64,000 nt of DNA, taken from positions 26,795 through 90,794 of the forward strand of contig PHEH01000012.1 of the NCBI GenBank assembly GCA_002841155.1, read 5' to 3'. Made by a program: the position numbers and the translations under genes. The stretch is from Alphaproteobacteria bacterium HGW-Alphaproteobacteria-18 (lineage in GTDB: Bacteria > Pseudomonadota > Alphaproteobacteria > Caulobacterales > Hyphomonadaceae). The notes below the pieces were generated by a model. It ran no database searches and was not told the origin of the DNA. It saw only the letters and a list, made by a program, of their open reading frames with translations. Each line of letters starts with the position of its first letter. Positions within the stretch are counted from its first letter, which is position 1. Of this stretch, positions 17,792-26,872 are shown in pieces.

Positions 17792-17807
17792 TAAATTCCT
17801 GTTAACC
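17792..17807 (+). promoter_or_regulatory. CtrA-like site upstream of the DUF2336 gene
   Basis: GTAA, seven bases, TTAAC resembles the CtrA consensus TTAA-N7-TTAA with one mismatch. It ends 48 bases before the DUF2336 start codon. The match is short and could occur by chance. Confidence 0.3.
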
Positions 17808-17855
17808 GGCTTCGCAGAGGTTGCCGGAGTATTCTGACGGGGATCCCGATTACCA

Positions 17856-19019
17856 ATGAGCGTCCAGAGCCTTCGCCCTCAACTGACCCAGCAGGACATC
17901 CACCGGCTGATGAAAGGCGAGTCGCCGGAGCAGCGCGCGTCGGTGGCCCACAGGCTGTGCCGGCGCATTGGCCTGGATGTCCTAAGTGACCGCGAGAAGG
18001 ACTTCGCCCGGGAGATCATCACGATCCTCGCCAATGACGCGGCCGATCTTGTCCGCCGCACGCTCGCCGTCACCCTGCGCGCCTCGCCGATCATTCCGCG
18101 TGAGATCGCCCTGAAGCTCGCCCGCGACATCGAGGCCGTGGCGATCCCCATCCTCGAAGAGTCGCCCGCCTTCACCGAAGAAGATCTGGTCGAACTCGTC
18201 CTCTCCGTCACCGCAGCCAAGCAGGCCGCCATCGCAGGGCGCGAAGCCCTCTCGATCACGGTCGGCGAAGTCATCTCCGAACATGGCGCGGTCGAGGCTG
18301 TGCGCGCGCTGGCGGAGAACCAGTCGGCGGAGTGGAGCGACAAGGCCTATGGCGATGCCCTCTCCCGCTTTGGCGCAGACGAGATTGTTCAGGCTGGCCT
18401 TATCCGGCGCGATTTCATTCCTGTGCACATCGCCGAGAAGATGGTGTCCCTCGTTTCGGGCCAGCTGTTCGATATGCTGGTCAACCGCCACGAGCTTCCC
18501 GCTCAGCTCGCCATCGATCTTGCCGCCAGCGCCCGCGAGCGCGCCACGATCGACCTTGTAGAGCAGGCGGGCCGCTCGCATGATCTACCCCGCTTTGTTT
18601 CCCAGCTGAACCTCAACGGCCGCCTCACCCATTCCCTGATGATGCGCGCGCTCTGCTGCGGGCAGATGCCGTTTGTGGAACACGCCCTGTCAGAGCTTTC
18701 AGGTGTGGCCCACCAGCGCGTCTGGCTGATGATCCACGATGCCGGCCCGCTTGGGCTTCAGGCGGTGTTTGATCATGCCGGCCTGCCGCGCAAGATGCTG
18801 CCTGCCTTCAAGGCGGCGGTGAACGTCTATCATGAAATCGAACACGATGGCGGTGCCAACGACCGCGCCCGCTTCCGCGCCCGGATGATCGAGCGCGTCC
18901 TTACCCAGTTCCAGGCCATCCCCAAGGACGACCTCGACTACCTGCTGGACAAGCTGGATTTCTATTCGGAAATGGCTGCCCGCGAAGAGGCGAGCAATAG
19001 CGGCTTTGATGCTGCTTAG
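17856..19019 (+). CDS. DUF2336 domain-containing protein
   Basis: A 387-residue, mostly helical soluble protein of the DUF2336 family, which is common in alphaproteobacteria and has no established function. The repeated helical pairs (VLSDREKDFAREIITILANDAADLVRRTLAV and similar) look like HEAT-type repeats. No signal peptide or membrane segment is present. The stop overlaps the stop of the convergent degenerate EAL gene by four bases (TTAG). A CtrA-like site upstream hints at cell-cycle control, but this is weak. Confidence 0.75.
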   Translation: MSVQSLRPQLTQQDIHRLMKGESPEQRASVAHRLCRRIGLDVLSDREKDFAREIITILANDAADLVRRTLAVTLRASPIIPREIALKLARDIEAVAIPILEESPAFTEEDLVELVLSVTAAKQAAIAGREALSITVGEVISEHGAVEAVRALAENQSAEWSDKAYGDALSRFGADEIVQAGLIRRDFIPVHIAEKMVSLVSGQLFDMLVNRHELPAQLAIDLAASARERATIDLVEQAGRSHDLPRFVSQLNLNGRLTHSLMMRALCCGQMPFVEHALSELSGVAHQRVWLMIHDAGPLGLQAVFDHAGLPRKMLPAFKAAVNVYHEIEHDGGANDRARFRARMIERVLTQFQAIPKDDLDYLLDKLDFYSEMAAREEASNSGFDAA

Positions 19020-19693
19020 GAATCCGTGCGCGGAGCAATAGCGCCGGCCACGCCTGTTTCTTCCAGAAACTCGCCATCGCGCCAGTTGGCATTGTCGGCC
19101 ACGACGAGGATGCCGCTTTCGCGCGCGATCATCACCACGTCCTGAAGATCCGGCGACGTTTCCAGCGCATCTGCATCTATACGGATCGTATCGATCATCA
19201 GGCGCAGGCCCTCGCTGAGGGTTGTATGCCAGGACTGGCGCATGTCGATGCCAACGCGGAAACCGGCCTTGCGCAGGCGCGCCACGCGGCTGGTGCAGTC
19301 AACAGTTTCGCCAGCAAACGCCGCGTCGGAAAACATCAGGCAGAATTCCTGCTGACACATCGTCGTGCGGCGCACTGCGGCGTCACAGGCAACCGCCGTG
19401 TTGACATTGGCCAGCGCGGCCAGCGGCGCAGGCACCAGGATTGGACGGCCAGTCGCGCCATCTGCCCAGACGGCCGACGCCACCCGGCTCAGCCGGTCTG
19501 CCAGCCATTTGGCGGGGTCGGTATCCGCCGCCGATGCCGTCACCGGCCCAAAGCGCACGCGTTCCTCAAACTCCATCGCTTCTTCCGCAGCCATCCCCAG
19601 CATGTCCCCGGCCAGCAGGTGCACAACGGGCACAAGGCGAACACGGCTGTGTTCAAGGCGCGGTGAAGCAGAATGGATATTGAGGGAAGTCAC
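19016..19693 (-). CDS. Degenerate EAL-domain protein, probably non-catalytic
   Basis: A 225-residue protein whose C-terminal half follows the EAL fold: LRKAGFRVGIDMRQSWHT in place of the DDFGTG region, MIDTIRIDADAL in place of xIKID, and SGILVVADNANW in place of VVAEGVE. The metal-binding acidic residues of the catalytic EAL site are not kept, so cyclic-di-GMP hydrolysis is unlikely; it may bind the nucleotide or a protein partner. I chose GTG 19693, preceded by GGAG at a good distance. A longer in-frame start at 19849 would overlap the divergent Nudix gene. Confidence 0.65.
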   Translation of the reverse strand: MTSLNIHSASPRLEHSRVRLVPVVHLLAGDMLGMAAEEAMEFEERVRFGPVTASAADTDPAKWLADRLSRVASAVWADGATGRPILVPAPLAALANVNTAVACDAAVRRTTMCQQEFCLMFSDAAFAGETVDCTSRVARLRKAGFRVGIDMRQSWHTTLSEGLRLMIDTIRIDADALETSPDLQDVVMIARESGILVVADNANWRDGEFLEETGVAGAIAPRTDS

Positions 19694-19806
19694 GCGGGCG
19701 TCTCCGAAACAGTTTATAGCTATTGCCTTCCCTAACGGAGCAAGCTGAACATCACGCGGAAGAGACCCGGTGAATTTGCCGGAAATTGGACACAAAGAGG
19801 CATCAA

Positions 19807-20613
19807 ATGACCGCCCAGACCCCACCAGACGCCCGGCTTTCGGCGACAATTCTTCTTATGAGAGAAGGGATTAGCGCGCCTGAGGTGCTGATGGTGAAGC
19901 GCCATTACGAGATCGATTTTGCCGCCGGCGCGCTGGTCTTTCCTGGCGGAAAAGCCAATACCGGTGACACTGATCCAGGTTGGGATGCGTATACGGACGG
20001 CGATTTTGGCCCCATCCAGCAGGATGCGCGCATCGCCGCCATCCGCGAGGCGTATGAAGAATCCGGCATCGTCCTGGCGCGCCATCGCAAGTCGCTCGGG
20101 GCAGGGGCGCCGCTGGTGGGCGCTGACATTGCCGACAAGCTCGCCCCCCATCGCGCGGCCGTAGACCGGGGCGAAGTCCCGTTTCTCGAACTCGTGCGCG
20201 AGTATGATCTTGCCCTGGCGCTCGACCGGCTCGTCCATTTCGGCCACTGGATCACGCCGGTGATGATGCCCAAACGCTTCGACACGCACTTCTACATCGC
20301 CCGCGCGCCCAGCGGTCAGATCGCCGCCCATGATGGCCGCGAGACTACCGATGCGGTCTGGCTTTCGGCCGCAAACGCTCTGGAGCAGGAGAAGGCCGGC
20401 AAAGCAACCATCATCTTCCCGACACGGATGAACCTCGTAAAGCTTGCCAGCGCGCAAACCCTGTCTGATGCCGAAACGCGCTTCTCCAGCCAGCCGGTCG
20501 TGACCGTCCTGCCAGAGCCCGGCAAGACCGAAACCGGCGCGCCGTGCCTCTTCATTCCCGAAGAGGCCGGATACGGCCAGACAGTCGAACTGCTCTCGAA
20601 TGTGAAAGTCTAG
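19807..20613 (+). CDS. Nudix hydrolase family protein
   Basis: A 268-residue protein with a Nudix box split by an insertion: GG at LVFPGGKAN, then a loop of about 25 residues, then REAYEESGI. This long form resembles NUDT19/RppH-unlike CoA or acyl-CoA diphosphatase-type members, but the substrate cannot be fixed from the sequence. I chose ATG 19807, which has AGAGG seven bases upstream. The stop overlaps that of the convergent Hpt gene (CTAG). Confidence 0.82.
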   Translation: MTAQTPPDARLSATILLMREGISAPEVLMVKRHYEIDFAAGALVFPGGKANTGDTDPGWDAYTDGDFGPIQQDARIAAIREAYEESGIVLARHRKSLGAGAPLVGADIADKLAPHRAAVDRGEVPFLELVREYDLALALDRLVHFGHWITPVMMPKRFDTHFYIARAPSGQIAAHDGRETTDAVWLSAANALEQEKAGKATIIFPTRMNLVKLASAQTLSDAETRFSSQPVVTVLPEPGKTETGAPCLFIPEEAGYGQTVELLSNVKV

Positions 20614-21233
20614 CCGGCGGCGGAAACCTTCATCGCCACGCGCTTCTCCAGCGCTTCGCACACGGCGTCAGCGACGGATTCGGAGCCTTCCCCCTGTGGG
20701 CCGACGGCAACGGCCGCGCGGCAGGCTTCGATATGCAGGTTGATCAGGGCACTGTTCTCGCCGGGGCGCGTGCCGCCCAGCAGGGCGCAGAGCGATCCGC
20801 ACAGGCGCGAGACAGCCGGGTATCCATAAGAGGGCGCTGCGCCGCGGATGTTGTGCGCGCAGGTATAGAGCGTGCGGTAGTCGTCAGCATTGGCATGTGG
20901 TTTCTGGGCGATCCGCCAGGCATCGCGCATCTTTTCCAGATCATTGCGCATCCAGCCCTCAAACTCTTCGGTCAGCGCGTCGAGCGCTTCTTCGGCCTGG
21001 TTTTCCATTTCTTCCGGATCTGCCGCAAAGTCCGTCACAGCGTCATCGGCCACATCCGGCGTGGCGGGGGCGTGATAGGCATCAGGCTCGGGGGATGCGA
21101 AATGCGGGACTATTGTTGCATTTGATGGCGCGGGTGGTTTGATCACACGGGAAATGTCCGGCGCTGCCACGGCTTGTGCCGGTTTGCGATTCAGCTTGCC
21201 CCTATCCAGACTCTTCAGGAATTTTCCCAACAT
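20610..21233 (-). CDS. Hpt (histidine phosphotransfer) domain protein
   Basis: A 207-residue protein. The first 75 residues are low-complexity and probably disordered. The C-terminal part is a helical bundle with TLYTCAHNIRGAAPSYGY, which matches the HxxKG-type phosphorylation motif with H127 as the acceptor. It would pass phosphoryl groups between a hybrid kinase and a response regulator; no such partner is in the window. GTG 21236 is an alternative start one codon earlier. Confidence 0.65.
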   Translation of the reverse strand: MLGKFLKSLDRGKLNRKPAQAVAAPDISRVIKPPAPSNATIVPHFASPEPDAYHAPATPDVADDAVTDFAADPEEMENQAEEALDALTEEFEGWMRNDLEKMRDAWRIAQKPHANADDYRTLYTCAHNIRGAAPSYGYPAVSRLCGSLCALLGGTRPGENSALINLHIEACRAAVAVGPQGEGSESVADAVCEALEKRVAMKVSAAG

Positions 21234-21312
21234 CACTCCACCCTCGTTTCTTGAGGGCAGTGATTAACCAACAAAATTTAACATTACGCTGACGCGCGGC
21301 GTTGAAATTGCC

Positions 21313-22080
21313 TCAGAAGGCAAACTGTTCCCGCAAAATGCGCTCATCCAGTGCATGGCCAGGGTCAAACAGCACCTTGAGGGTGCGGGACGGGTCGGTT
21401 TCCACGGTCACCTTGATGATGTCGCGCACTTCCTCATTGTCTGCTGAAGCCGAGACAGGCCGGCGGTCTGGTGCCACCACTTCGATATCCACGCGCGCTT
21501 CGGCTTTCAGTAGGGCGCCGCGCCAGCGCCGGGGCCGGAACGCGCTCACCGGCGTCAACGCCAGCAGCTTTGCGCCGATCGGCAGGATCGGCCCATGCGC
21601 GGAGAGGTTATACGCCGTGGAGCCCGCCGGGGTCGCTACCATCAGCCCGTCGCAGACCAGCTCCTCCATGCGCACCCGACCATCCACGATGATCTTGAGG
21701 CGCGCCGACTGCGCCGTCTGGCGCAGCAGGGAAACCTCATTGATCGCCATCGCCCGGTGAACCGTGCCGTTGAGATCGGTCGCCTGCATGCGCAGGGGCG
21801 AGAGGGTCGCCCGTTCGGCCGCCTCGATCCGCTCGATCAGCCCGTCGGTGTGATAATCATTCATCAGGAAGCCAACCGTGCCCTGATGCATGCCATAGAC
21901 CGGTTTGCCGTCGTCAAACCGCCGCCGCAGCGTGTCCAGCATGGCGCCGTCCCCGCCCAGGGCGACGATCACGTCGGCCTCTTCCTCGGAAAAATGGCCG
22001 TATTTGTCGCGCAGAAGCGGCAGCACCTGCTGCGCCTCTGGTCGTTTGGAAGCATAAAAAGCGATACGCAGCGAGGTCAT
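21313..22080 (-). CDS. nadK: NAD kinase
   Basis: A 255-residue enzyme that makes NADP from NAD and ATP. The GGDGAML motif (about residues 42-48) and the NE motif in INEVSLLRQT are intact, as is DGLMVATPAGSTAY. I chose ATG 22080 (MTSLRIAFYASKRPEA), the usual start; an in-frame GTG at 22110 is possible. The Hpt gene follows in the same direction after about 80 bases. Confidence 0.94.
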   Translation of the reverse strand: MTSLRIAFYASKRPEAQQVLPLLRDKYGHFSEEEADVIVALGGDGAMLDTLRRRFDDGKPVYGMHQGTVGFLMNDYHTDGLIERIEAAERATLSPLRMQATDLNGTVHRAMAINEVSLLRQTAQSARLKIIVDGRVRMEELVCDGLMVATPAGSTAYNLSAHGPILPIGAKLLALTPVSAFRPRRWRGALLKAEARVDIEVVAPDRRPVSASADNEEVRDIIKVTVETDPSRTLKVLFDPGHALDERILREQFAF

Positions 22081-22163
22081 GCGGTGGCATGTGGGAATGT
22101 TTTGCCCCACCCGTCAAGGCGCGCCCGGAATGTGGGGGAAAGGCCTTCCCTTGCGGCAAAAGG

Positions 22164-22177
22164 TGACGCGCGCGTCA
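22164..22177. promoter_or_regulatory. Perfect 14-bp palindrome upstream of the class II aldolase gene
   Basis: TGACGCGCGCGTCA is its own reverse complement. It ends 90 bases before the aldolase start codon and lies in the nadK-aldolase divergent gap. It matches the pattern TGACGC-NN-GCGTCA also seen at 40601-40614 and, with one changed base, at 284-297. Confidence 0.4.
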
Positions 22178-22267
22178 TCTGAATCTGGCGCTTGGGTTCA
22201 AAGTCGTTTACTTTCGACATCAGAAACGCAGACCACGCTCATAAAAACGCATTGAGGGAGTACGACC

Positions 22268-23059
22268 ATGGCCGATGGCGCAGGCAAGATTGATATCCGC
22301 AATTCCGTCAGCGAAGCCGAATGGCAGGCGCGCGTAGACCTTGCTGCGCTCTACCGTCTCACCGCCGTGTATGGCTGGGACGACATGATCTTCACCCACA
22401 TCTCCCATCGCGTGCCCGGCCCGGAACATCATTTCCTGATCAACCCCTACGGCTACTTCTTTGAGGAGATCACCGCCTCCTCGCTGGTGAAGGTCGATCT
22501 GGACGGCAACATCGTCCAGGAAACCGACGCGATGATCAATCCGGCGGGCTTCACCATTCACTCGGCCATCCACGCCGCCCGCGAAGACGCCCTTGTCGTC
22601 ATGCACGTCCATACCGATCAGGGCGTTGCCGTCTCGGCTCAGAAGGAAGGCCTCCTGCCGATCAGCCAGACTGCAATGGCCGTGCGCGAAGATGTCGCTT
22701 ACCACGATTATGAAGGCATCGCCCTGGATCTGGACGAGCGCGAACGCCTGGTGCGCGACCTCGGCCCCAAGAAGCATTCGATGATCCTGCGCAACCATGG
22801 CACGCTCACCTGCGGCGCCTCCGCGGCCATCACCTTCACCCGCATGTTCTTCCTCGAGCGCGCCTGCAAAATGCAGATCATGGCGCTTTCGGCAGGCCGC
22901 GACGGGGTTCTTGAATGCGATGAAGGCCTGCAACAGAAGGTCGCCGGGCAGGGCGGCATGACCGAACACAGCAACGGTATGGCCAAGCTGACCGACATGC
23001 TCGTCTGGCCCGCCCTCCTGCGCAAGCTGGACCGCGATCTGCCCGGTTATGCCGCATAG
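22268..23059 (+). CDS. Class II aldolase/adducin family protein
   Basis: A 263-residue protein of the class II aldolase/adducin head fold. Zinc ligands are seen in VMHVHTDQG (two histidines) and in ILRNHGTL (third histidine). The early part YGWDDMIFTHISHRVPGPEHHFLINPYG is typical. Catalytic members cleave fuculose- or ribulose-phosphates; many bacterial homologues of this subgroup have no known substrate. A GAGGGAG ribosome binding site precedes the ATG. Confidence 0.85.
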   Translation: MADGAGKIDIRNSVSEAEWQARVDLAALYRLTAVYGWDDMIFTHISHRVPGPEHHFLINPYGYFFEEITASSLVKVDLDGNIVQETDAMINPAGFTIHSAIHAAREDALVVMHVHTDQGVAVSAQKEGLLPISQTAMAVREDVAYHDYEGIALDLDERERLVRDLGPKKHSMILRNHGTLTCGASAAITFTRMFFLERACKMQIMALSAGRDGVLECDEGLQQKVAGQGGMTEHSNGMAKLTDMLVWPALLRKLDRDLPGYAA

Positions 23060-23155
23060 GTATTTTTCCTGATTAGACTAAATGAGTTGCCGGAATAAGC
23101 CTCCGGTAATCCAAGTTAAACATGGTCATAGTCGAAAAGAGTTCAGAGTAGCGCC

Positions 23156-24373
23156 ATGAAGCATCTCAAAGCCTTCGAAGACGCCCTTGGCGCCATTCAC
23201 AGCGAAGGACGGTACCGGGTCTTTATTGATCTTCACCGTCACAAGGGCCGTTTCCCAAAGGCCACAGCCCGGTTTGAAGCGGGCGAGCGTGAGGTCACCA
23301 TCTGGTGCTCGAACGACTATCTCGGCATGGGCCAGGATGACGATGTCATCAATTCCATGCACGAAGCCATCGACAGCTTCGGCGCAGGCTCGGGCGGCAC
23401 CCGCAATATCTCCGGCACCACGCGCTTCCACGTTGATCTGGAGCAGGAACTGGCTGACCTTCACCGCAAGGAAGCCGCGCTCCTCTTCACCTCCGGCTAT
23501 GTGTCGAATGAGGCGACCCTGTCGACGCTGGGCAAGATCCTGCCCAACCTGATTATCTACTCTGATGCCCTCAACCACGCCTCGATGATCGAAGGCATTC
23601 GCCGCTCGGGCGCCGAATATCGCGTTTTCCGTCACAATGACGTGGACCACCTGCGCGCCCTGCTTGAGCTTGATGACGCAGACCGTCCCAAGCTGATCGC
23701 CTTTGAAAGCGTCTATTCGATGGACGGCGATTTCGGCCGCATGGAAGAGATTTGCGATCTCGCCCAGGAATTCAACGCCATCACCTATCTCGATGAAGTC
23801 CATGCCGTCGGCATGTATGGCGAGCAGGGCGCCGGCGTTGCCGAAATGCTCGGCCTGGCGGACCGGATCGACATCATGGAAGGCACCCTCGCCAAGGCGT
23901 ACGGCGTCATGGGCGGCTACATCGCCAGCCATTCCAGTGTGATTGATGCCATCCGCTCGATGGCGTCAGGTTTCATCTTCACCACCTCGACCTGTCCGGT
24001 CATGGCGGCGGGCGCCCTTGCCAGTATCCGCAAGCTGCGCACCGATGAGGGCCGCCGTCTGCGCACCCTTCATCAGGAGAAGGCTGCCACCCTGAAGCAG
24101 AAATTCCGCGATGCGGGCCTGCCGGTGATGGATTCGCCTTCGCACATCGTCCCGCTGCTCGTGGCGGACCCTGAGCGCTGCAAGGCCCTGTCCGACACGC
24201 TGCTGTTCGATTTCGGCATCTATGTTCAGCCGATCAATTACCCCACCGTCCCACGGGGCACCGAACGCCTGCGCTTTACGCCCAGCCCGGTGCATGACGA
24301 AGTGATGATGGATGAACTGGTCGCGGCCATCCTCGCCGTCTGGAAACAGCTCGGCCTCGACAAGGCCGCTTGA
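23156..24373 (+). CDS. hemA: 5-aminolevulinate synthase
   Basis: A 405-residue PLP enzyme that condenses glycine and succinyl-CoA to 5-aminolevulinate, the first step of tetrapyrrole synthesis in alphaproteobacteria (C4 pathway). The PLP lysine is K247 in [13 protein letters not shown]; the nucleotide-binding [11 protein letters not shown] and the [10 protein letters not shown] and [12 protein letters not shown] motifs are intact. Length is normal. It ends in a strong terminator, after three tandem 10-bp repeats. glyA, which makes glycine, is about 700 bases downstream. Confidence 0.96.
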   Translation: MKHLKAFEDALGAIHSEGRYRVFIDLHRHKGRFPKATARFEAGEREVTIWCSNDYLGMGQDDDVINSMHEAIDSFGAGSGGTRNISGTTRFHVDLEQELADLHRKEAALLFTSGYVSNEATLSTLGKILPNLIIYSDALNHASMIEGIRRSGAEYRVFRHNDVDHLRALLELDDADRPKLIAFESVYSMDGDFGRMEEICDLAQEFNAITYLDEVHAVGMYGEQGAGVAEMLGLADRIDIMEGTLAKAYGVMGGYIASHSSVIDAIRSMASGFIFTTSTCPVMAAGALASIRKLRTDEGRRLRTLHQEKAATLKQKFRDAGLPVMDSPSHIVPLLVADPERCKALSDTLLFDFGIYVQPINYPTVPRGTERLRFTPSPVHDEVMMDELVAAILAVWKQLGLDKAA

Positions 24374-24383
24374 GGACGCGATT

Positions 24384-24413
24384 TGTCCTGAAGTGTCCTG
24401 AACTGTCCGGAAA
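24384..24413. repeat. Three tandem 10-bp repeats after hemA
   Basis: TGTCCTGAAG, TGTCCTGAAC and TGTCCGGAAA follow one another exactly, starting 10 bases after the hemA stop and ending 10 bases before the terminator stem. The spacing equals one helical turn. The gap lies between two convergent genes. Confidence 0.8.
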
Positions 24414-24423
24414 TTGTTTAAGA

Positions 24424-24449
24424 ATGGCCCGGTTCTGCCGGGCCATTTG
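24424..24449 (+). terminator. Intrinsic terminator of hemA
   Basis: ATGGCCCGG and CCGGGCCAT form a nine-pair stem around a five-base loop, followed by TTG. It lies ten bases before the stop codon of the convergent MucR gene, and the AAT side could serve the MucR transcript too. Confidence 0.8.
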
Positions 24450-24458
24450 CGTTTGCAA

Positions 24459-24857
24459 TCAACGCTTCTTGCCAAGGCCAATCTGCTTGGCATGCTTCGA
24501 CCGGAGCTTGGCATAATTTGGCGCCACCATCGGATAGTCGGCCGGCAGGCTCCATTTGGCGCGGTATTCTTCCGGCGTCATGTCAAAGCGCGTGCGGAGA
24601 TACCGCTTCAGCATCTTCAGCTTGGCGCCATCTTCAAGGCAGATCAGGAACTCGGGCGTGATGGATTTGTTGACGGGTACGGCGGGCTCAAGCTTCTCAA
24701 CCGGCGCGGGTGCAGTATTCGTCAGGCTAATAAGGGTCGCGTGAATGCTTTTGATCAGTTCTGGCAGTTGTCCAGACTGCACAGAGTTGTTCGCCACATA
24801 GGACGAAACGATTTCGACAGTCATTTCTAAAGCGTCTATGTCTTCCGGGTCAGTCAT
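24459..24857 (-). CDS. MucR/Ros family transcriptional regulator with altered zinc site
   Basis: A 132-residue regulator. The C-terminal domain reads CLEDGAKLKMLKRYLRTRFDMTPEEYRAKW and then the highly conserved LPADYPMVAPNYA segment. In zinc-binding members the ligands are Cys, Cys or Asp, His, His. Here the Cys and Asp are present but both histidines are replaced (Y and R), so the domain probably folds without zinc, as known for some family members. MucR proteins bind AT-rich DNA, repress widely and in Caulobacter control S-to-G1 gene expression. An ATG at 24869 is an alternative start four codons earlier. Confidence 0.9.
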   Translation of the reverse strand: MTDPEDIDALEMTVEIVSSYVANNSVQSGQLPELIKSIHATLISLTNTAPAPVEKLEPAVPVNKSITPEFLICLEDGAKLKMLKRYLRTRFDMTPEEYRAKWSLPADYPMVAPNYAKLRSKHAKQIGLGKKR

Positions 24858-25075
24858 CGTCCACCCCATGCATCCTGTAATCGCAGCTACGATTCTCGCT
24901 ATTCTTAGCTTGTGTAAGTATAATCGGGATACCTCGTAAAGTATCGCTCTTTGTTTTTTAGCGTGTTGGCGAGATTTCCTTCATTCTAGTTGAATTTCCG
25001 CAGAACTTCGAGTCGCAGTTGCCCAGTCCCTCCGCACCGCGTAAACACCGCCTGACCGTCGCAAAGGAGGCTCCC

Positions 25076-26383
25076 ATGGCAGATTCGGCTCATGTTCCAG
25101 AAACGCTGGCTGAGGGGTTTTTCTCTGTAGGTCTGGCAGAGCGCGACCCAGAACTCGCCGCCGCCATCGACAGTGAAGCGACCCGCCAGCAACACCAGAT
25201 CGAGCTGATCGCCTCGGAGAACATCGTCTCCCGCGCCGTGCTCGAAGCCCAGGGCTCGATCCTCACCAACAAATACGCCGAAGGCTATCCCGGCAAGCGC
25301 TACTATGGCGGCTGCGAGTTTGTCGACATCGCCGAAGAACTGGCGATCGAGCGCGCCAAGAAGCTGTTCAATTGCGGCTTCGCCAACGTCCAGCCCAATT
25401 CCGGCAGCCAGGCCAACCAGGGCGTCTTCCAGGCGGTCCTGAAGCCCGGCGACACCATCCTCGGCATGAGCCTCGCCGCCGGTGGCCACCTGACCCACGG
25501 CGCCAAACCCAACCAGTCGGGCAAATGGTTCAACGCCGTCCAGTATGGCGTGCGCCCGGACGATCACCTGATCGACTTTGAAGAGGTCGAGCGCCTCGCC
25601 CGCGCCCATCGCCCGCAGATGATCATCGCCGGCGGCTCGGCTTATCCGCGCCAGATCGATTTCCAGCGCTTCCGCGAGATCGCCGATGATGTCGGCGCCA
25701 TCTTCCTGGTCGACATGGCCCACTTTGCCGGCCTCGTTGCCGGTGGCGTCCATCCCAACCCGCTCGACCATTGCCACATCGCCACCACCACCACGCACAA
25801 GACCCTGCGCGGCCCACGCGGCGGCATGATCCTCACCAATGACGAGGCGCTCGCCAAGAAGATCAACTCGGCGATCTTCCCCGGCATTCAGGGCGGTCCT
25901 CTGATGCATGTCATCGCGGGGAAAGCGGTTGCCTTCGGCGAAGCGCTGATGCCCGAGTTCAAGGCCTATGCCGAACAGGTCGTCTCCAACGCTCGCGCGA
26001 TGGCTGCTGCCTGCCGCACGGCGGGCCTCGATGTCGTCTCCGGCGGCACGGACACCCACCTCGCCCTGATCGACCTGCGCCCCAAAGGCGTCACCGGCCG
26101 CGATGCCGAAGCCGCCCTCGAGCGCGCTTACATCACCTGTAACAAGAACGGCATCCCGTTCGATCCGGCCCCGCCCACGGTCACCTCCGGCATTCGCGTC
26201 GGCTCGCCTGCCGGCACGACGCGCGGCTTCCGCGAAGACGAGTTCATCCAGATTGGCACATGGATTGGCGAGATCGTCGATGCCCTCGCCACGGGTAACA
26301 GCGAAACCGTTGAAGCCCGTGTCCGCGAAGAGGTGAAGGCGCTGACGGCGCGCTTCCCCATCTATCAGGGGTTGGGGGGCTGA
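25076..26383 (+). CDS. glyA: Serine hydroxymethyltransferase
   Basis: A 435-residue PLP enzyme that converts serine and tetrahydrofolate to glycine and methylene-tetrahydrofolate. The PLP lysine is K242 in [14 protein letters not shown]; the SGSQANQGV and GGHLTHG motifs are intact. I chose ATG 25076, which has a full AAAGGAGG site seven bases upstream; an in-frame start at 25019 has none. nrdR follows after six bases, starting the run nrdR-ribD-ribE-ribBX-ribH-nusB. Confidence 0.97.
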   Translation: MADSAHVPETLAEGFFSVGLAERDPELAAAIDSEATRQQHQIELIASENIVSRAVLEAQGSILTNKYAEGYPGKRYYGGCEFVDIAEELAIERAKKLFNCGFANVQPNSGSQANQGVFQAVLKPGDTILGMSLAAGGHLTHGAKPNQSGKWFNAVQYGVRPDDHLIDFEEVERLARAHRPQMIIAGGSAYPRQIDFQRFREIADDVGAIFLVDMAHFAGLVAGGVHPNPLDHCHIATTTTHKTLRGPRGGMILTNDEALAKKINSAIFPGIQGGPLMHVIAGKAVAFGEALMPEFKAYAEQVVSNARAMAAACRTAGLDVVSGGTDTHLALIDLRPKGVTGRDAEAALERAYITCNKNGIPFDPAPPTVTSGIRVGSPAGTTRGFREDEFIQIGTWIGEIVDALATGNSETVEARVREEVKALTARFPIYQGLGG

Positions 26384-26389
26384 TCGGCT

Positions 26390-26872
26390 TTGCGCTGTCC
26401 ATTCTGCGGTTCTGACAATACGTCCGTGAAAGACAGCCGCGCTGCTGAAGACGATACCGCTGTGCGCCGCCGCCGCGTCTGTGAAAGCTGCGGCGCCCGT
26501 TTCACCACCTTCGAACGCGTCCAGCTGCGTGAGATCATGGTTGTGAAACGCGATGGCAAACGTGTGCCGTTTGACCGGGAGCGGCTGGCGCGCTCCATCA
26601 CCATCGCCCTGCGCAAGCGCCCGGTGGATCGCGAACAGATTGACCAGATGGTCTCCGGCATCCTCCGCAAGCTGGAAAGCACCGGCGAGCAGGAAGTCAC
26701 CTCCAACGATGTCGGCGAACTGGCGATGGAGGCGCTCAAGCGTGTCGATCCGGTCGGCTATGTCCGCTTTGCGTCGGTCTACCGTGACTTCAAGGATCCC
26801 AGCGACTTCGCCCAGTTCATCGACAAGGCCGCCCTTGACGATGAAGACGAAGACGACGCGCCGGGAAAATGA
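26390..26872 (+). CDS. nrdR: Transcriptional repressor NrdR
   Basis: A 160-residue repressor of ribonucleotide reductase genes. The N-terminal zinc ribbon has CPFCG and [12 protein letters not shown]; the following ATP-cone ([16 protein letters not shown]) senses ATP/dATP. The C-terminus is acidic ([11 protein letters not shown]). It starts with TTG: the family start MRCPFCG fixes this, and no ATG is available nearby. GGGGGG lies about ten bases upstream. The stop overlaps the next gene as ATGA. Confidence 0.96.
   Translation: MRCPFCGSDNTSVKDSRAAEDDTAVRRRRVCESCGARFTTFERVQLREIMVVKRDGKRVPFDRERLARSITIALRKRPVDREQIDQMVSGILRKLESTGEQEVTSNDVGELAMEALKRVDPVGYVRFASVYRDFKDPSDFAQFIDKAALDDEDEDDAPGK

Noticed and set aside
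24870..25075. Possible glycine or other riboswitch before glyA
   Set aside because: The 206-base gap shows no conserved aptamer core or leader hairpin that I can recognise.
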